DNA from: Periconia sp. R9002
Taxonomy: Eukaryota > Ascomycota > Dothideomycetes > Pleosporales > Periconiaceae
Direction: 5' to 3'
NCBI GenBank assembly: GCA_023627715.1
Contig: JAMAHW010000051.1
Location: 186,001 to 250,000 of the forward strand
Length of the DNA stretch: 64,000 bases
Shown: piece by piece, positions 11,241 to 22,027 of the stretch
Layout of the letters: each line of letters opens with the position of its first letter
Numbering within the stretch: the first letter of the stretch is position 1
Position numbers and translations under genes: made by a program
The notes under the pieces: generated by a model
Database searches by the model: none
What the model was told of the DNA's origin: nothing
The model's input: the letters and a program-made list of their open reading frames with translations, nothing else

Positions 11241-12837
11241 TGTGGTCTTGGTGGTTTATTCTTGTTAAATAACTTTCGCGGATAGTATTTAGAGTTTTGA
11301 GCGAGCTGGCGATGATGGAGTTATGGTGAAGGCAGACAACCTTATATATCATTGATACTTGGTGTAGAGGAACGTGTAGTCATAGTCCTAAATTCAGAAT
11401 ATTGTGTGGTGGTACCGCCCTCCGGAGACAAAACAAACGCCTCGGATCCATCGATCACTACAAGTCCGCAGCGGGTGGGGGCCACACCGGAGATAACATT
11501 GGAGAAGACGAACTAAGCAATAGTTACAAGCAATGGCGCAAGCTACTCTAGATTCTGCATCGCCAGGTGCCAGACCGCTCTAGTCTAAGATGGCTAGCGT
11601 CGGGGCCTCCCCTTTGGGATACAGCTGGAACGTTACTACAGAGGGGTGACACGCCGGGAGGTCATGTATCGGGTAGCTAGTGTACCAGGCGTTATTCGCA
11701 AATTAGATAACTATACTAGACATACTATATAAGTCGTAGAGCTTCTAATTCGTAGAACCTATTAGTTCTCCTGATATGTGACTTGCCGGTGTGTCACCCC
11801 TCTGTATATCTGCAGTACAACATTCATAAAAGTGTCTATCTTTCTAATTCTCTTGAAAAGACACCACAGTTCTTCCAGCTGCTCGTTTCGCTCTACATCA
11901 TCTTGATCGACAGTGAAAGGAGGGAGGTGAAAATATTTGAAAATATTGCGGCCAGTCACATTATCCTAGTTCAAAACCTGTATTCATTCGGAAGGGGAAG
12001 GAGAGAAACCGAACAGGACCCAATCGTACCGTTAATCAATTCAGTAGCTGCTTGCTAGGTACAGAAAGCCATGATACAGCGATACATGTCGTGAGGGATA
12101 TAGATCATCTAGGCTAAGCTCGACGCGAAGTAAGAGTTCAAACGACTTCGACAGCAGGAAAACATAAACGAAAGTTAACTGAATTATTTTAAGGGTATCT
12201 TTGAGTTTAACTCAGGTCATATCTACTTCGCTGTTACTGCACCACGCTACGATATGTGTAAGGAAGATCATGGCAGGAAATTTCACTCACGGCATAGGAC
12301 GGTTTTGGCGGGGAGCATCTACACGTTAGTTACAGTCTGTGTTCATCCCATCCATGTCTCTCGCAGCAGGACTTGGAGGGAATCAGAGCGTTTCCTGTTA
12401 TCTGAATTGCTATCTTTTTTATTTGGACTTTTGCAAGTAAAGTTTCGCAGGGATTTCACTGGTTATTGCAATCCTTACGTTCATTCATTGCATTGCTGAA
12501 GTCATATATGCTATCAGTGAATCAAAATTGCGTTGTACACTAAATTGTTTGGATGCAACACATTAATTGAGTGAAAGTACGCATGCGCGAATTCATCGTC
12601 TATTAACTTTATTCCCTGGTTACTGTAGGCGTGACACAGATCGACAGGGACTCCCGACGTCATGGATACATTTGCCAGCTCATTAACCGCCTTGAATACC
12701 CCACCCCAAACTACCTCAACAAATCCCCACATATCGCTTTCGAGTGCACATCAATACAGCAAATCAACCGATCTCTAATTTGCATTTGATTTGGGTGAAG
12801 ACACTTTTATACTCATCAGGCAGAATTCAATTGCAGG
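11241..12837. other. Intergenic with MITE-like element
   Basis: Apart from the TIR element at 11639-11804, nothing was recognised. I looked for a signal-peptide exon for the GH3 gene in 12500-12837 and found none. Confidence 0.5.
11639..11804. mobile_element. MITE-like element with ~33-bp TIRs and TA target duplication
   Basis: The left end reads CAGAGGGGTGACACGCCGG and the right end is its inverted counterpart with one transition over the first 19 bases. Homology continues to about 33 bp with a few more, mostly transition, differences. Both ends are flanked by TA (11637-11638 and 11805-11806), the target used by Tc1/mariner-type transposases. At 166 bp with no coding capacity, this is a non-autonomous element. 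A similar single terminus is at 32055-32069. Confidence 0.75.
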
Positions 12838-15287
12838 GTGAAAAGATTTTGCGAGGTGCATACATGGACGTACAAAAGCCGCTTCAAGAACTCACTGTGC
12901 GATGAATCGCTTGATCCCGCCACACGAGCTGCCGGCCTCGTTTCCGCGATGAACATCTCTGAAAAACTGGTCATCCTCGTTGATCATTCACCTGGAGTCC
13001 CTCGGCTAGGCATCCCGGCATACGACTGGTGGGGTGAAGCCCTGCACGGTGTCGCAAATTCGCCGGCTGTGCGGTTTGCGCTCAGTGGCGAGTTTTCTTC
13101 CGCAACATCTTTTGCTAATCCTATCACCATTTCTGCCGCATTTGACGATGATTTGGTGGAGCGAGTGGGGAAGACTATCGGCACCGAGGCGAGGGCTTTT
13201 GCGAATGCGGGAAGAGCCGGGTTAGATTTCTGGACGCCAAACATCAATCCTTTCAAGGATCCACGATGGGGTAGAGGATTGGAAACGCCCGGAGAGGATG
13301 CGTTCCGTGTCTCTCAATACGTGAAGCATCTGTTGAGAGGCATGGAATGGGCTTCCGAAGAACCATCAGAGACCCGCGGCCGTCAGATCATCGCTACTTG
13401 CAAGCATTTTGCTTCCTATGATTTGGAACGTTGGGAGGGCATCGTGCGCCAGAAGTTTGACGCTCAGGTGCGCATGCAGGACTTGGTCGAATATTATCTT
13501 CCTTCCTTCCGCCAATGCGCAAGAGATAGCAATGTTGGCAGCATCATGTGCGCTTGTATGTATATTTTCCGAACTTGAATAGTCTTCGCGAGACGTTAGT
13601 GACTGTTATGGCTGACTCAATACCTACGAAAACAGATAACCGAGTCAACGGCACACCGGCATGCGCAGACAGTTACATGATGCAGACCGTGCTGAGGGAG
13701 CACTGGGGCTGGACGAAGCACGGAAACTACATCGTGAGCGACTGCAATGCGGTTAAAAACATTTGGGCCGATCACCACTGGACTAGCACCGCTGCTCAAG
13801 CTGCGGGAAAGGCCTTCACCGCTGGAATGGATAACGTGTAAGTTTCACATATGAGGTTCTGCATAGAACTCACTGACTTGTGCCCGTAATACAGATGTGA
13901 AGTGAGCAGGGGAGGCACTGACATGATTGGCGCGTTCAATCAAAGTCTTGTAACTGAGGAGATCATTGATACCAGCCTTAGAAGGCAGTTTGAGGGCCTT
14001 GTTCGCGCTGGGTACTTCCAGAAATCACCTGACCCTACCGGATTTAGATCTTACGGATGGGACTCCGTGAATACGGATGCTGCTGCCAATCTCGCCAAGC
14101 AATCTGCTATTGATGGTATCACGCTTCTCAAGAATAATGGTATACTGCCTGTGCTATTTAAGAAAAATCAGACAGTTGCTATGATAGGCATGTGGGCGAA
14201 CGACGGCCGGACTCGTATGCTGGGTAACTACTTTGGTCGTCCACCGTACTATCGATCTCCACTATGGGCAGCGCAACAGCTGAACATTAGCACTCTGTAC
14301 GCCGACGGGCCTGTATCGAACAAATTCAACGAATCTGCCGCGATCAAGACTGCTCGCGCCTCTGATATAATAATTTATTTTGGCGGTATCGACACGTCCA
14401 TTGAAGCGGAGGATCTCGATCGCACTGAACTGTCCTGGCCTGCTCCGCAACTCTCGCTCCTGTCTGCCCTTTCTCAACTCGGGAAACCCATAATTGTCGT
14501 TCAACTGGGAACTGGCCTCGACAATTCACCGTTGCTCAATAACAAAAACATCTCTGCGATTTTATGGGCAGGCTATCCAGGGATGTACGGTGGGCCTGCC
14601 GTGTTCGACATCCTGACTGGAGTGAAAGCACCAGCAGGCAGACTTCCGATCACGCAATACCCAGCGGAGTATGCGAAACAAGTCAATATGACAGACATGA
14701 CGTTAAGACCAAGCGAAAAGAGTCCCGGGCGAACGTATCGATGGTATGATCAAGCCATACAGGACTTAGGATACGGGTTGGGATACTCCAATTTCAGTGT
14801 AAAGTTCGGAGGGCCCTGGGCCGGGGAAAATTCCAAATCTGTCGCCTTCCCGTCTTTCGGCAAAGATGGATGCGCGGAAGAGTACCGCGACCTCTGCGCT
14901 TTCCCTCAGAAGGTTCCTGTTACAGTGAGGAACGAAGGCGACGTCGCGTCGGATTATTCCGTTTTGATCTTTGCGAAGAGCGAAGCTGGCCCCAAGCCTT
15001 GGCCGAAGAAGTCTCTCGTTGCGTATCGGAGATTACGCGATATCAAACCGGATGAGGAAAGAGAAATTGAGTTTGAATTGACAGTCGGCAGCTTGTCGAG
15101 AGTGCTGGATAACGGGAACACAATTCTTTATGACGGAGAGTATTGTTTGGTGTGGGAAGCAGGCTTGGATGGTGGAGATGGTGAAGAGGAGGCATGTCTT
15201 AACATTGCAGAAGGGCAGGATGGAGGACAGGCGTTAATTGATAAGTGGCCACAGCCCAAGGCCGCAAATGCGACACTTGGTGCATAG
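12838..15287 (+). CDS. Glycoside hydrolase family 3, beta-xylosidase-like (5' end unresolved)
   Basis: Predicted exo-acting hydrolase releasing xylose from xylo-oligosaccharides. Exons: from about 12838 to 13555, 13636-13837 and 13895-15287, with introns of 80 and 57 bp. Family features in order: CDESLDPATRA, PRLGIPAYDWWGEALHG, the GLETPGED loop, CKHFASYDLE, the nucleophile Asp in IVSDCNAV, the acid/base Glu region IEAEDLDR, and a C-terminal fibronectin-III-like domain. About 760 residues are visible, close to full length. Secreted relatives begin with a signal peptide, but no ATG or leader is in frame here: the frame opens after a ttgcag acceptor at 12832-12837, so a short upstream exon is missing or lost. 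Position 12838 is the edge of visible coding, not a start codon. Confidence 0.85.
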
Positions 15288-15648
15288 GTGTTGCCAGTAT
15301 TTTTGTGCTAAAGTGCGTCTCCATGTGCACTTGATAGTAAGATTATGTAATTCTGGACCTACCTTCTTTCGCCTTCTCGTATCAGTGATTACATATCATT
15401 GGAAGAGGTTATGGTGCTTCACTGCAGCCATGCATCAATATTTTGTTTCGGTTGCGACAAGGGTGAGGCTGCTGCCTAGAGAAGTAAGATAACGCTGTTC
15501 AGTCCCATGGTGGGGTATTTAACCATTGTTCCTTCGCGACCGACAGTTATTGTCACTCACCACAAGTGCTCATTTATTTGGGGTTAGGTTGTTAGGAAAT
15601 CACTTCGTATTTTGTTTTAATACGCCCACCATTTGATTGCGATTTGAA
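15288..15648. other. Intergenic between GH3 and ankyrin genes
   Basis: Short spacer expected to hold the GH3 transcript end and the ankyrin gene promoter. No further feature seen. Confidence 0.5.
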
Positions 15649-17529
15649 ATGGTCCAGATTGTATCGCCTCCGGCCCCCATTATCCCAGAGCCTCCACCTG
15701 GCATGGTCCTTTCAGTTTTTCCCGCACACGTTTTCTGGCTTGATGATTTCGAGTATTACACTCAACTCGGTCAGGACCCGTTTCAGAAACACAACATATG
15801 GGCCATCTCCGACGAGGTCGAGCGCGTAAATGCTTTGAATGAAGTCCTCGAGTCCTTCCCCAAGACAAGGCACAGGCGTCGCATGCTACAAACCATCGCA
15901 GAGCGAGGCGATGAAGCTCTTCTGCGCTGTCTCGTAGACAAAAGCTTTGTGATATATCCTGATATCGAGAAAGCGAAGAAGGACTATAAGGAGGGGCAAC
16001 TCGACGAGGATGGGGGCATGCCGGATAATGATGAAGTTGATATTAAGCCCATGCACTTGGCCGCTATGGCGGGGCACCTTGGCTGCGTAAAGATCATGTT
16101 GGGGGAAGGTAGAGTGGATCTTGAGGTCCTCGATGAATATGGTCGGACGCCGTTACTCGCTGCAGCTCACAAATGCCAGTTGGAGGTCATGAAATATTTG
16201 CTCCATAAGGGCGCGAATCCCACGGCGCGATCTTTTGCTGATGACGAATTCACAAAACAATTCCTTGGGGAGTACGCAGGTGCAGATGCTTTGGAGATGG
16301 TCGCTGCGCATGGGGACATAGAAGCGTTGGAGTTGCTTTTTAGTCACCCAATTTATGGCTCCACGGAAAATCGACAATATCGCAAAGGTGTAGAACCAGG
16401 AGTTTGGGTGACGCCGCTTGCCATCAAAGCGGCAGCTGGCAACCGATGCGACGCACTTAGCCTGCTTCTGACTCGCGGAGCATATCCCGTGGCAGACAAT
16501 GAGGGGAAAACGAAGCGCGAGTTGCTCAGGGACGAGCAACGTCAAGTTATCACCGACGCAGTTCCTGACGCGCTTGATTTCGCCGAACTGGCGACTTTGA
16601 AACTAGTATTGAGCTATCTGTACCCAGTTAACGATGATGGCGAGCTTTTACCGTTCGAACTTCCGGAAAATCTGCATAAGCGATGTGTATACGGGGCCTA
16701 TGGAGCCATCCGAAGGAACAGGGTCGACAAGTTCGAATATCTCAACAGCCTAGGCATCATAGAACACGCGACAATGTCGCTAGACCCGCTCCCTAAAGGA
16801 CAATCGCTCAATCTTCAACATCTTCTTGACACCGCAGCCGAGCACGGCTCTATTGATTGCATGAAGCTACTGATTGAGAAGTATGGAGCGCAGCCAGATA
16901 AACACCGCGTGCCGACTGTTGTAAAACCGGTATACATGGCAGCCGCCGCAAATAAAGTGGAGGTAGTCCGCTATCTCCTAGAGAACCATGAAATCGACCT
17001 GCACATCGGCAATGGACGATACTCCGCAGGCGCGACAGCGTTGTATATCGCCATTTGCCTGAAGTCGCTTGACACCGTCGCGGTCCTACTCCAACACGGC
17101 GGCCCAGTCGATGAAATCGATGAGGAGATTCGCACAATCGACCGGCCTATGACCGTCATCCTCCTTGCCGAAGACAATGGCATCGCACCCCGAGTGCTGT
17201 TGCAAACTGAAGCTCATGCGCAAGGGTACCTTGACCGCATGCGCCACAACTGGCAGAAGCCAAATCCTTTGCATGTACTTCTGCATTTGACCCCCGATGA
17301 TAAAACTTGGATTAGCAAGTTGCAGATTCGTAGAGCAATAGAGGAGCTGCGAGAGGTGGGTGAGGGCGCGCGGGAGTTGAACAGGGAGGAAAGCGTGAGG
17401 ATGGAAGACCTGGATTTGTCAGATGTCCGAAGGGTAATGCCCCAAGGTGTTCCGACCCTGGAGTGGCGGCAGAGTGAATTGAGTGAGATAAAAGACAAAA
17501 TTCCTAGATGGCAGCCGATGTTTGGGTAA
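15649..17529 (+). CDS. Ankyrin-repeat protein
   Basis: Intronless gene for a 626-aa protein built around ankyrin repeats, a protein-binding scaffold; partner and pathway are unknown. Repeats are clear around residues 135-200 (PMHLAAMAGHLGCVKIML, then GRTPLLAAAHKCQLEVMKYLL), weaker around 215-290 (ALEMVAAHGDIEALELL, TPLAIKAAAGN), and again near 400-490 (LLDTAAEHGSIDCMKLLI, PVYMAAAANKVEVVRYLL, ATALYIAICLKSLDTVAVLL). The N-terminal ~80 residues start with a proline-rich segment and match nothing I know. The C-terminus is charged and alpha-helical. There is no signal peptide or membrane helix, so it is likely cytosolic or nuclear. ATG 15649 is the first in-frame ATG. Confidence 0.85.
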   Translation: MVQIVSPPAPIIPEPPPGMVLSVFPAHVFWLDDFEYYTQLGQDPFQKHNIWAISDEVERVNALNEVLESFPKTRHRRRMLQTIAERGDEALLRCLVDKSFVIYPDIEKAKKDYKEGQLDEDGGMPDNDEVDIKPMHLAAMAGHLGCVKIMLGEGRVDLEVLDEYGRTPLLAAAHKCQLEVMKYLLHKGANPTARSFADDEFTKQFLGEYAGADALEMVAAHGDIEALELLFSHPIYGSTENRQYRKGVEPGVWVTPLAIKAAAGNRCDALSLLLTRGAYPVADNEGKTKRELLRDEQRQVITDAVPDALDFAELATLKLVLSYLYPVNDDGELLPFELPENLHKRCVYGAYGAIRRNRVDKFEYLNSLGIIEHATMSLDPLPKGQSLNLQHLLDTAAEHGSIDCMKLLIEKYGAQPDKHRVPTVVKPVYMAAAANKVEVVRYLLENHEIDLHIGNGRYSAGATALYIAICLKSLDTVAVLLQHGGPVDEIDEEIRTIDRPMTVILLAEDNGIAPRVLLQTEAHAQGYLDRMRHNWQKPNPLHVLLHLTPDDKTWISKLQIRRAIEELREVGEGARELNREESVRMEDLDLSDVRRVMPQGVPTLEWRQSELSEIKDKIPRWQPMFG

Positions 17530-18778
17530 TTCATCCTCAGTCCCATCGCTGTAGTCAATGATACATCAAAGGACGGTTAAATCCTACTTACTACAGTTTC
17601 TGGGAGTTGAAGTACGAGTGTTTACAAACGGATGTACCGACCACACATGAAATTCCCCCTTTCTCAGCGAGCATAAACCAAATGGAGAGCTGGATTAGAG
17701 ATTGAGCGGTCCCGGGGCTGGCCCATCTTTCACAGCTGCCTTATACTACGTCATTTAGATCTCTACTACCGTGCAGTCAAGGGATTGTGATTTGTTGCAA
17801 GGATCAGCCAGGTTATTGCGCGGTAACAGTGTTTACAGCTTATCGATCGCTGTGTGTCCAGACTGTGGTCAAGATTCATGAAATTTGCAGTATCAATTCC
17901 CATGATGTTATCATCGTGAGGAATGATATGGTGTTGATGCCGTCCGTGGCTAGACCTGCGATGCAAAGGGAACCGACCAAGGCTATGGGCAACTAGCTAT
18001 TCCCGATTCGTTTAGCCCCATCTGGAAATTTTCGAAATGACAACATAATTATGATATTATTACACACTCCGTAAACATCACAAACAGAAGACGATTTTTC
18101 TCTCTCTCTCTGAGATTGCACACGCTTGTACCTTTTCGAATCAATATCCGGCTAGTCCTGGACAATTCTTAAAACTGACACGGCACTTCTCGACGTTCAA
18201 TGGCTGGAATTCACTGCCGCAAGATTGGCGAGCAACTAGCTATACTGAGACTATGTATTAGTTCCTGGACACGAGCAACGGCTTTCGCATGCGGGAGTTA
18301 GTTACGGGTAACTCCAGTCATTGTAAACAAACTCACTTCACTACTACATGCACTTGTTTCGACGCGAACCGCCACCGCCCTCCGCATAGAAAAGTGCGAC
18401 ACAGGTTTTTGCCGTGACAGGCTTCGTAAGTCACATCTGTGAACAGTACAATCATTTGAATAATTGAAAATCGCATGGAGATTGAATGGAACTTCGTCTT
18501 TTCCACATCATAGTCCTTGGCATGCAGGAGCACTGAGATGACCCCGGTGTTTGCCGTTTTGAAGCCGGATCGCCATCGCACCCTGTCCTATGTTCCCGCA
18601 ACGGTGCTCACATCGACGAAATGAGCAAAATTAACATGATATAATGATGAGGGCTTTAGAACGTTGATCGCATAATCAGTGAATTTGCCCTGAGTTCTTA
18701 TAAGAGTTCAGTATTCGCACTGTTGGCCTTGAATTTCTCATCTGCTCAAGTCCAGTCCAGTGAAGTAGCACCATCATC
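17530..18778. other. Intergenic
   Basis: Includes a short CT microsatellite near 18100. A minus-strand open frame at 18333-18581 with a few Cys has no recognisable exon partners. No gene called. Confidence 0.45.
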
Positions 18779-20418
18779 ATGCTCCGGAATCTCATCATCC
18801 TCTCTTTTGGAGGGCTTGCGCTAGCCAGGCCCGCGTTGGAACAGCGAGCAACCAAGATTCCTGCAATCACAACGAAGCCACCTCGGGGGACGGAGCCCGG
18901 CGCTGCCCCAACACGTGTGAGCGACACCGTGACTGGAACGACTACTCATGGACCTTACTCTGGTACGGCGACGACAACGGGCCAGGAAGTTGGTCCTACG
19001 ACTTTGTTGACCGGGAATGATGGCCCCCCTGCGGCTCCCACCTGTGACTACTACAACAAGAATGGCGATATGCAAGCGCCTTTTCAACTTCCTTTCACAC
19101 CTGGTGGTAAGTCATTGGATTGAGGACAGCGAACTCTCGTGACAAGCGATTGTCTGAACGTCCGAGTTGAGTCTTTTTCAAGCGGTCTTCATGTTAACTT
19201 GTACGTAGGTGGTAAAGGTGTGAACGGGTCCAACCTTCCCCGATACATGGTTGAAAGCGACTATGACTACGCCTCTGTCAACTTGGGACTCCACCAGGAG
19301 TTCATTGAGTTAGACCTCTTCAACCATGGTGTAGCAAGATTTTCCGATCAAGACTTTATTGATGCTGGTCTCACCCCTGAAGACCGCACGTTCCTTGCGT
19401 TCATGGCTACACAAGAATCAGACCATGCCACTCTGCTTACCAACATGCTCGGTGAATCGGCACCAAAACAATGTGTCTACGATTACCCATTCACAACTGT
19501 GCGGGAGTACATTGACTTCAATATTAAATTGACCAGGTGGGGCGAGAGCGGTAACTGGGGTTTCTTGAGCCATTTGGACTCACGCGAGGTGTCGACTTTG
19601 TTGGTTCAAGCTGAAGCTGTTGAGGCGCGCCAGCAGCAAATCTTCAGACAGTGGTTGGGTCTGCATCCAATGCCTGTCTCTTTCGTCCCAGGTAAGCTTC
19701 TCTTTTCCAACCGTCGACTGACATAAAATTCTCACTTACACTTACAATAGGCATTCCCCAATCGTGGCACTGGACTCTCCTTGCTCCCTATATCTCATAC
19801 TGCCCTGAGAACAACACTCGCATCCCATGGCAAAACTTTCCACAGTTGACCATCAACAATCTGCCTAACCCCAACCGGTAAGTCATATTTGCGTCCACCT
19901 ACAGCACTCTCCAAGTAGCTTACGTCCAAAGTGTATCCCCCAACGACACCAAGACCAACGAAGTCGTTGGCCCCCGCGTTGCCGACCCTTCCAAGTCCAA
20001 TCTCACCGACACAGAATCTTGCGTGCACAACACGACCCTAGGATACGATTGCTCCTCGGCTGTTGCGCACAACCGGTCTGAACCCCTCACTTTCCCTGGT
20101 CGCAAACTGTTCCTTTCTTGGGAGGAACCTGGTAAAGCAGTTGGTCCAAACAACAGTTACATCACTACAACCACTGCCGGCGAACCCAAGTTCGTGGCAT
20201 GGCTGTCTCAGATCAATCTGACGTACACGCCGCTTGAGATCACCGGCCAGAACGAGGGCTGGACATGGCAGCCGCCAAATGAGGTTTATCAGAACAACCC
20301 GGCTGTCAATGAGACGGTATTCTTGGCGGTGACAGATACTGGTTTGTACCTGACTCCGTTCAACCTGACTCTTATCAACCCTCATGTGAAGGCTTTGGGT
20401 ATTCTTATTGCAGGTTAA
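18779..20418 (+). CDS. Rds1-like secreted ferritin-fold protein
   Basis: Member of the fungal Rds1 stress-response family (ferritin-like domain), 474 aa, secreted; no enzymatic role is established. Exons: 18779-19106, 19209-19691, 19751-19877, 19932-20418, with introns of 102, 59 and 54 bp. A signal peptide covers residues 1-16, then a Thr/Pro-rich linker of about 80 residues. The ferritin-like core is rich in acidic and aromatic residues (LGLHQEFIELDLFNHG, FMATQESDHATLL, LLVQAEAVEARQQQIF). The C-terminal beta-rich half has many N-glycosylation sequons and ends at INPHVKALG. In exon 3 a shorter acceptor would give an implausible 27-bp intron, so the 54-bp intron ending in aaag was chosen; it restores the frame and removes an in-frame TAA. 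Confidence 0.85.
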
Positions 20419-20965
20419 GGGCTAGTAGCTGGACCATGTATGAAAATTCGATAAGCATGTTGTATTATTACGATTCAGAATTGGAATCTTCAGATTTAAC
20501 CAACTATTTCTTAATGCATTAATTTGGAACACCTTTTGATATGTCCGCTTGAGAGAAATGATGTGATTGATGAAGCGCACTTACGATATACCATTTTGTA
20601 TACTCAACACAGCACGGGTTGTGAATTGCCAAATGTCTCATACGGAGTTTAATACTCTGCGATGATTGTTTACACTGGTTATCCACTGTTCTGAATGATC
20701 TATACGAATATTTGGAGATTTATAAACAGCACCTCCATTTTCTAGATTTATACTACGTCTCTCCAATAATCTAAACACAAATAAAGCCAACTACCAGAAA
20801 GGAATACATCTCAATACCCGCAACCCCAAAACGTTTCTCCATCACCATCTACTCATAGCATATACCAATGTCTAAGAATCATATCAGTTATTGAATACGA
20901 ACCTCGAGATCTAGGCTTACACGTCGGAGGATGACACTGGTATGGGCAGTACCCGTAATCGTCTA
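20419..20965. other. Convergent 3' intergenic region
   Basis: Between the Rds1-like gene (+) and the 59-aa secreted protein (-). AT-rich, no gene seen. Confidence 0.5.
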
Positions 20966-21145
20966 TTACTCGATGTTGACAGTCTCAACGTTGCGGAGGT
21001 GGAGCCACTGGCGACCCTGGCTGGTAAGACCAACGGAGCGCCTGCACCTTGCACCGAGACCGTTGCAGTCGTTGTTCCAGTAGTCTTTTCCTGCGGAGAC
21101 GGAAGTGGCGAGGGTGAAGGCAGCGAGGAGAATGGTGAACTTCAT
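20966..21145 (-). CDS. Very small secreted protein, 59 aa, unknown
   Basis: A single-exon frame with a clean eukaryotic signal peptide: MKFTILLAAFTLATSVSA, cleavage expected after residue 18. The mature part is about 41 residues with two cysteines (DCNG and ARCRR), which could form one disulfide. It is basic in the middle and has no known domain. The leader, hydrophobic core and A-x-A-like cleavage site are what make it credible at this length. A TATA-like element sits about 160 bp upstream. An intron near the 3' end leading into a Cys-containing frame (about 20900-20960) cannot be excluded, so the C-terminus is provisional. Candidate effector-like or antimicrobial-type peptide, by size and leader only. 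Confidence 0.6.
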   Translation of the reverse strand: MKFTILLAAFTLATSVSAGKDYWNNDCNGLGARCRRSVGLTSQGRQWLHLRNVETVNIE

Positions 21146-22027
21146 TTTGAGTATAGTTGAAGTGTCCGGACTTGGAGATGTAGAAGTAGACTGACAAATG
21201 TTTGACTTGCTATAGAAGCGAATGTAAAAATTGGCTTAATGGAAGGAATGTAATGAATGAATGTGACTGAAGAGGCTGACTTTGGCACGAGATGTTGGGT
21301 GTTTTATATACTCGTTGCAGCAATTTGGTGGCGAACACGGCGGACATTGATCGAGGCTGGCTTCCTCATGCCCGTGATATTGTTCGTAGCAGAGGTCCAC
21401 AGCGAGAGCTAGCACCTCTCCAACAAACATTGGCCTGACCAAACACCTGCTTCGCAGAGTTAGATAACAAGACTGCGCTAATACCCAAATAAAGCAAAAA
21501 AAAACTGTGGGAATGTACTATTTGTTCTCAAACGTACAACTGAGGGCATGTGTCTTATTACGACATCATGTTTGTCTTGCCTATTCGGGTGGGTTCGGCA
21601 TTTCAATGCAGACAATGAGACTGGGCATATAAGCGCTATCCAGAATACGCTGACAGGATGTTCTACTGTAAGTAAGAGGAAAGAAATCTGTAAAAGCTAC
21701 AGGGCGAATACTTGCTTACACGGCTTATACCTCTTACACATTGTTGTCCGTAAAACTTAGCTCGGCTTTACCAGAAACGGAAATTTTAGATCAAAAGATA
21801 GGAGGCGCCACCACGCTCAATCCCGTCTAAGTTCTATAGTAACACGTCGTGCAAGTGCGATCAAAATACTCAAGTTCAGCTTTCCTATTGCCCTAATTTC
21901 CGCCGAAGGAACACAAAACATCTCCTACAATTTTCTTTTAGAAAGACTAAACCCTATATATAGGCGACCTAGAATAAGAATCAGGTTTTCCATATGCGCA
22001 ATCCCATCTGCATGATCTTCTAGCACT
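21146..22027. other. Divergent intergenic region
   Basis: Upstream region shared by the small secreted protein (-) and the wax-synthase-like gene (+). No other coding evidence. Confidence 0.5.
21303..21310 (-). promoter_or_regulatory. TATA-like box for the 59-aa secreted protein
   Basis: On the minus strand the sequence reads TATATAAA about 160 bp before the start codon at 21145, a plausible core promoter for a highly expressed small secreted protein. Confidence 0.35.

Noticed and set aside
19878..19904. 27-bp intron in the Rds1-like gene
   Set aside because: Too short for a fungal intron. A 54-bp intron ending at 19931 also keeps frame and gives a better protein match.
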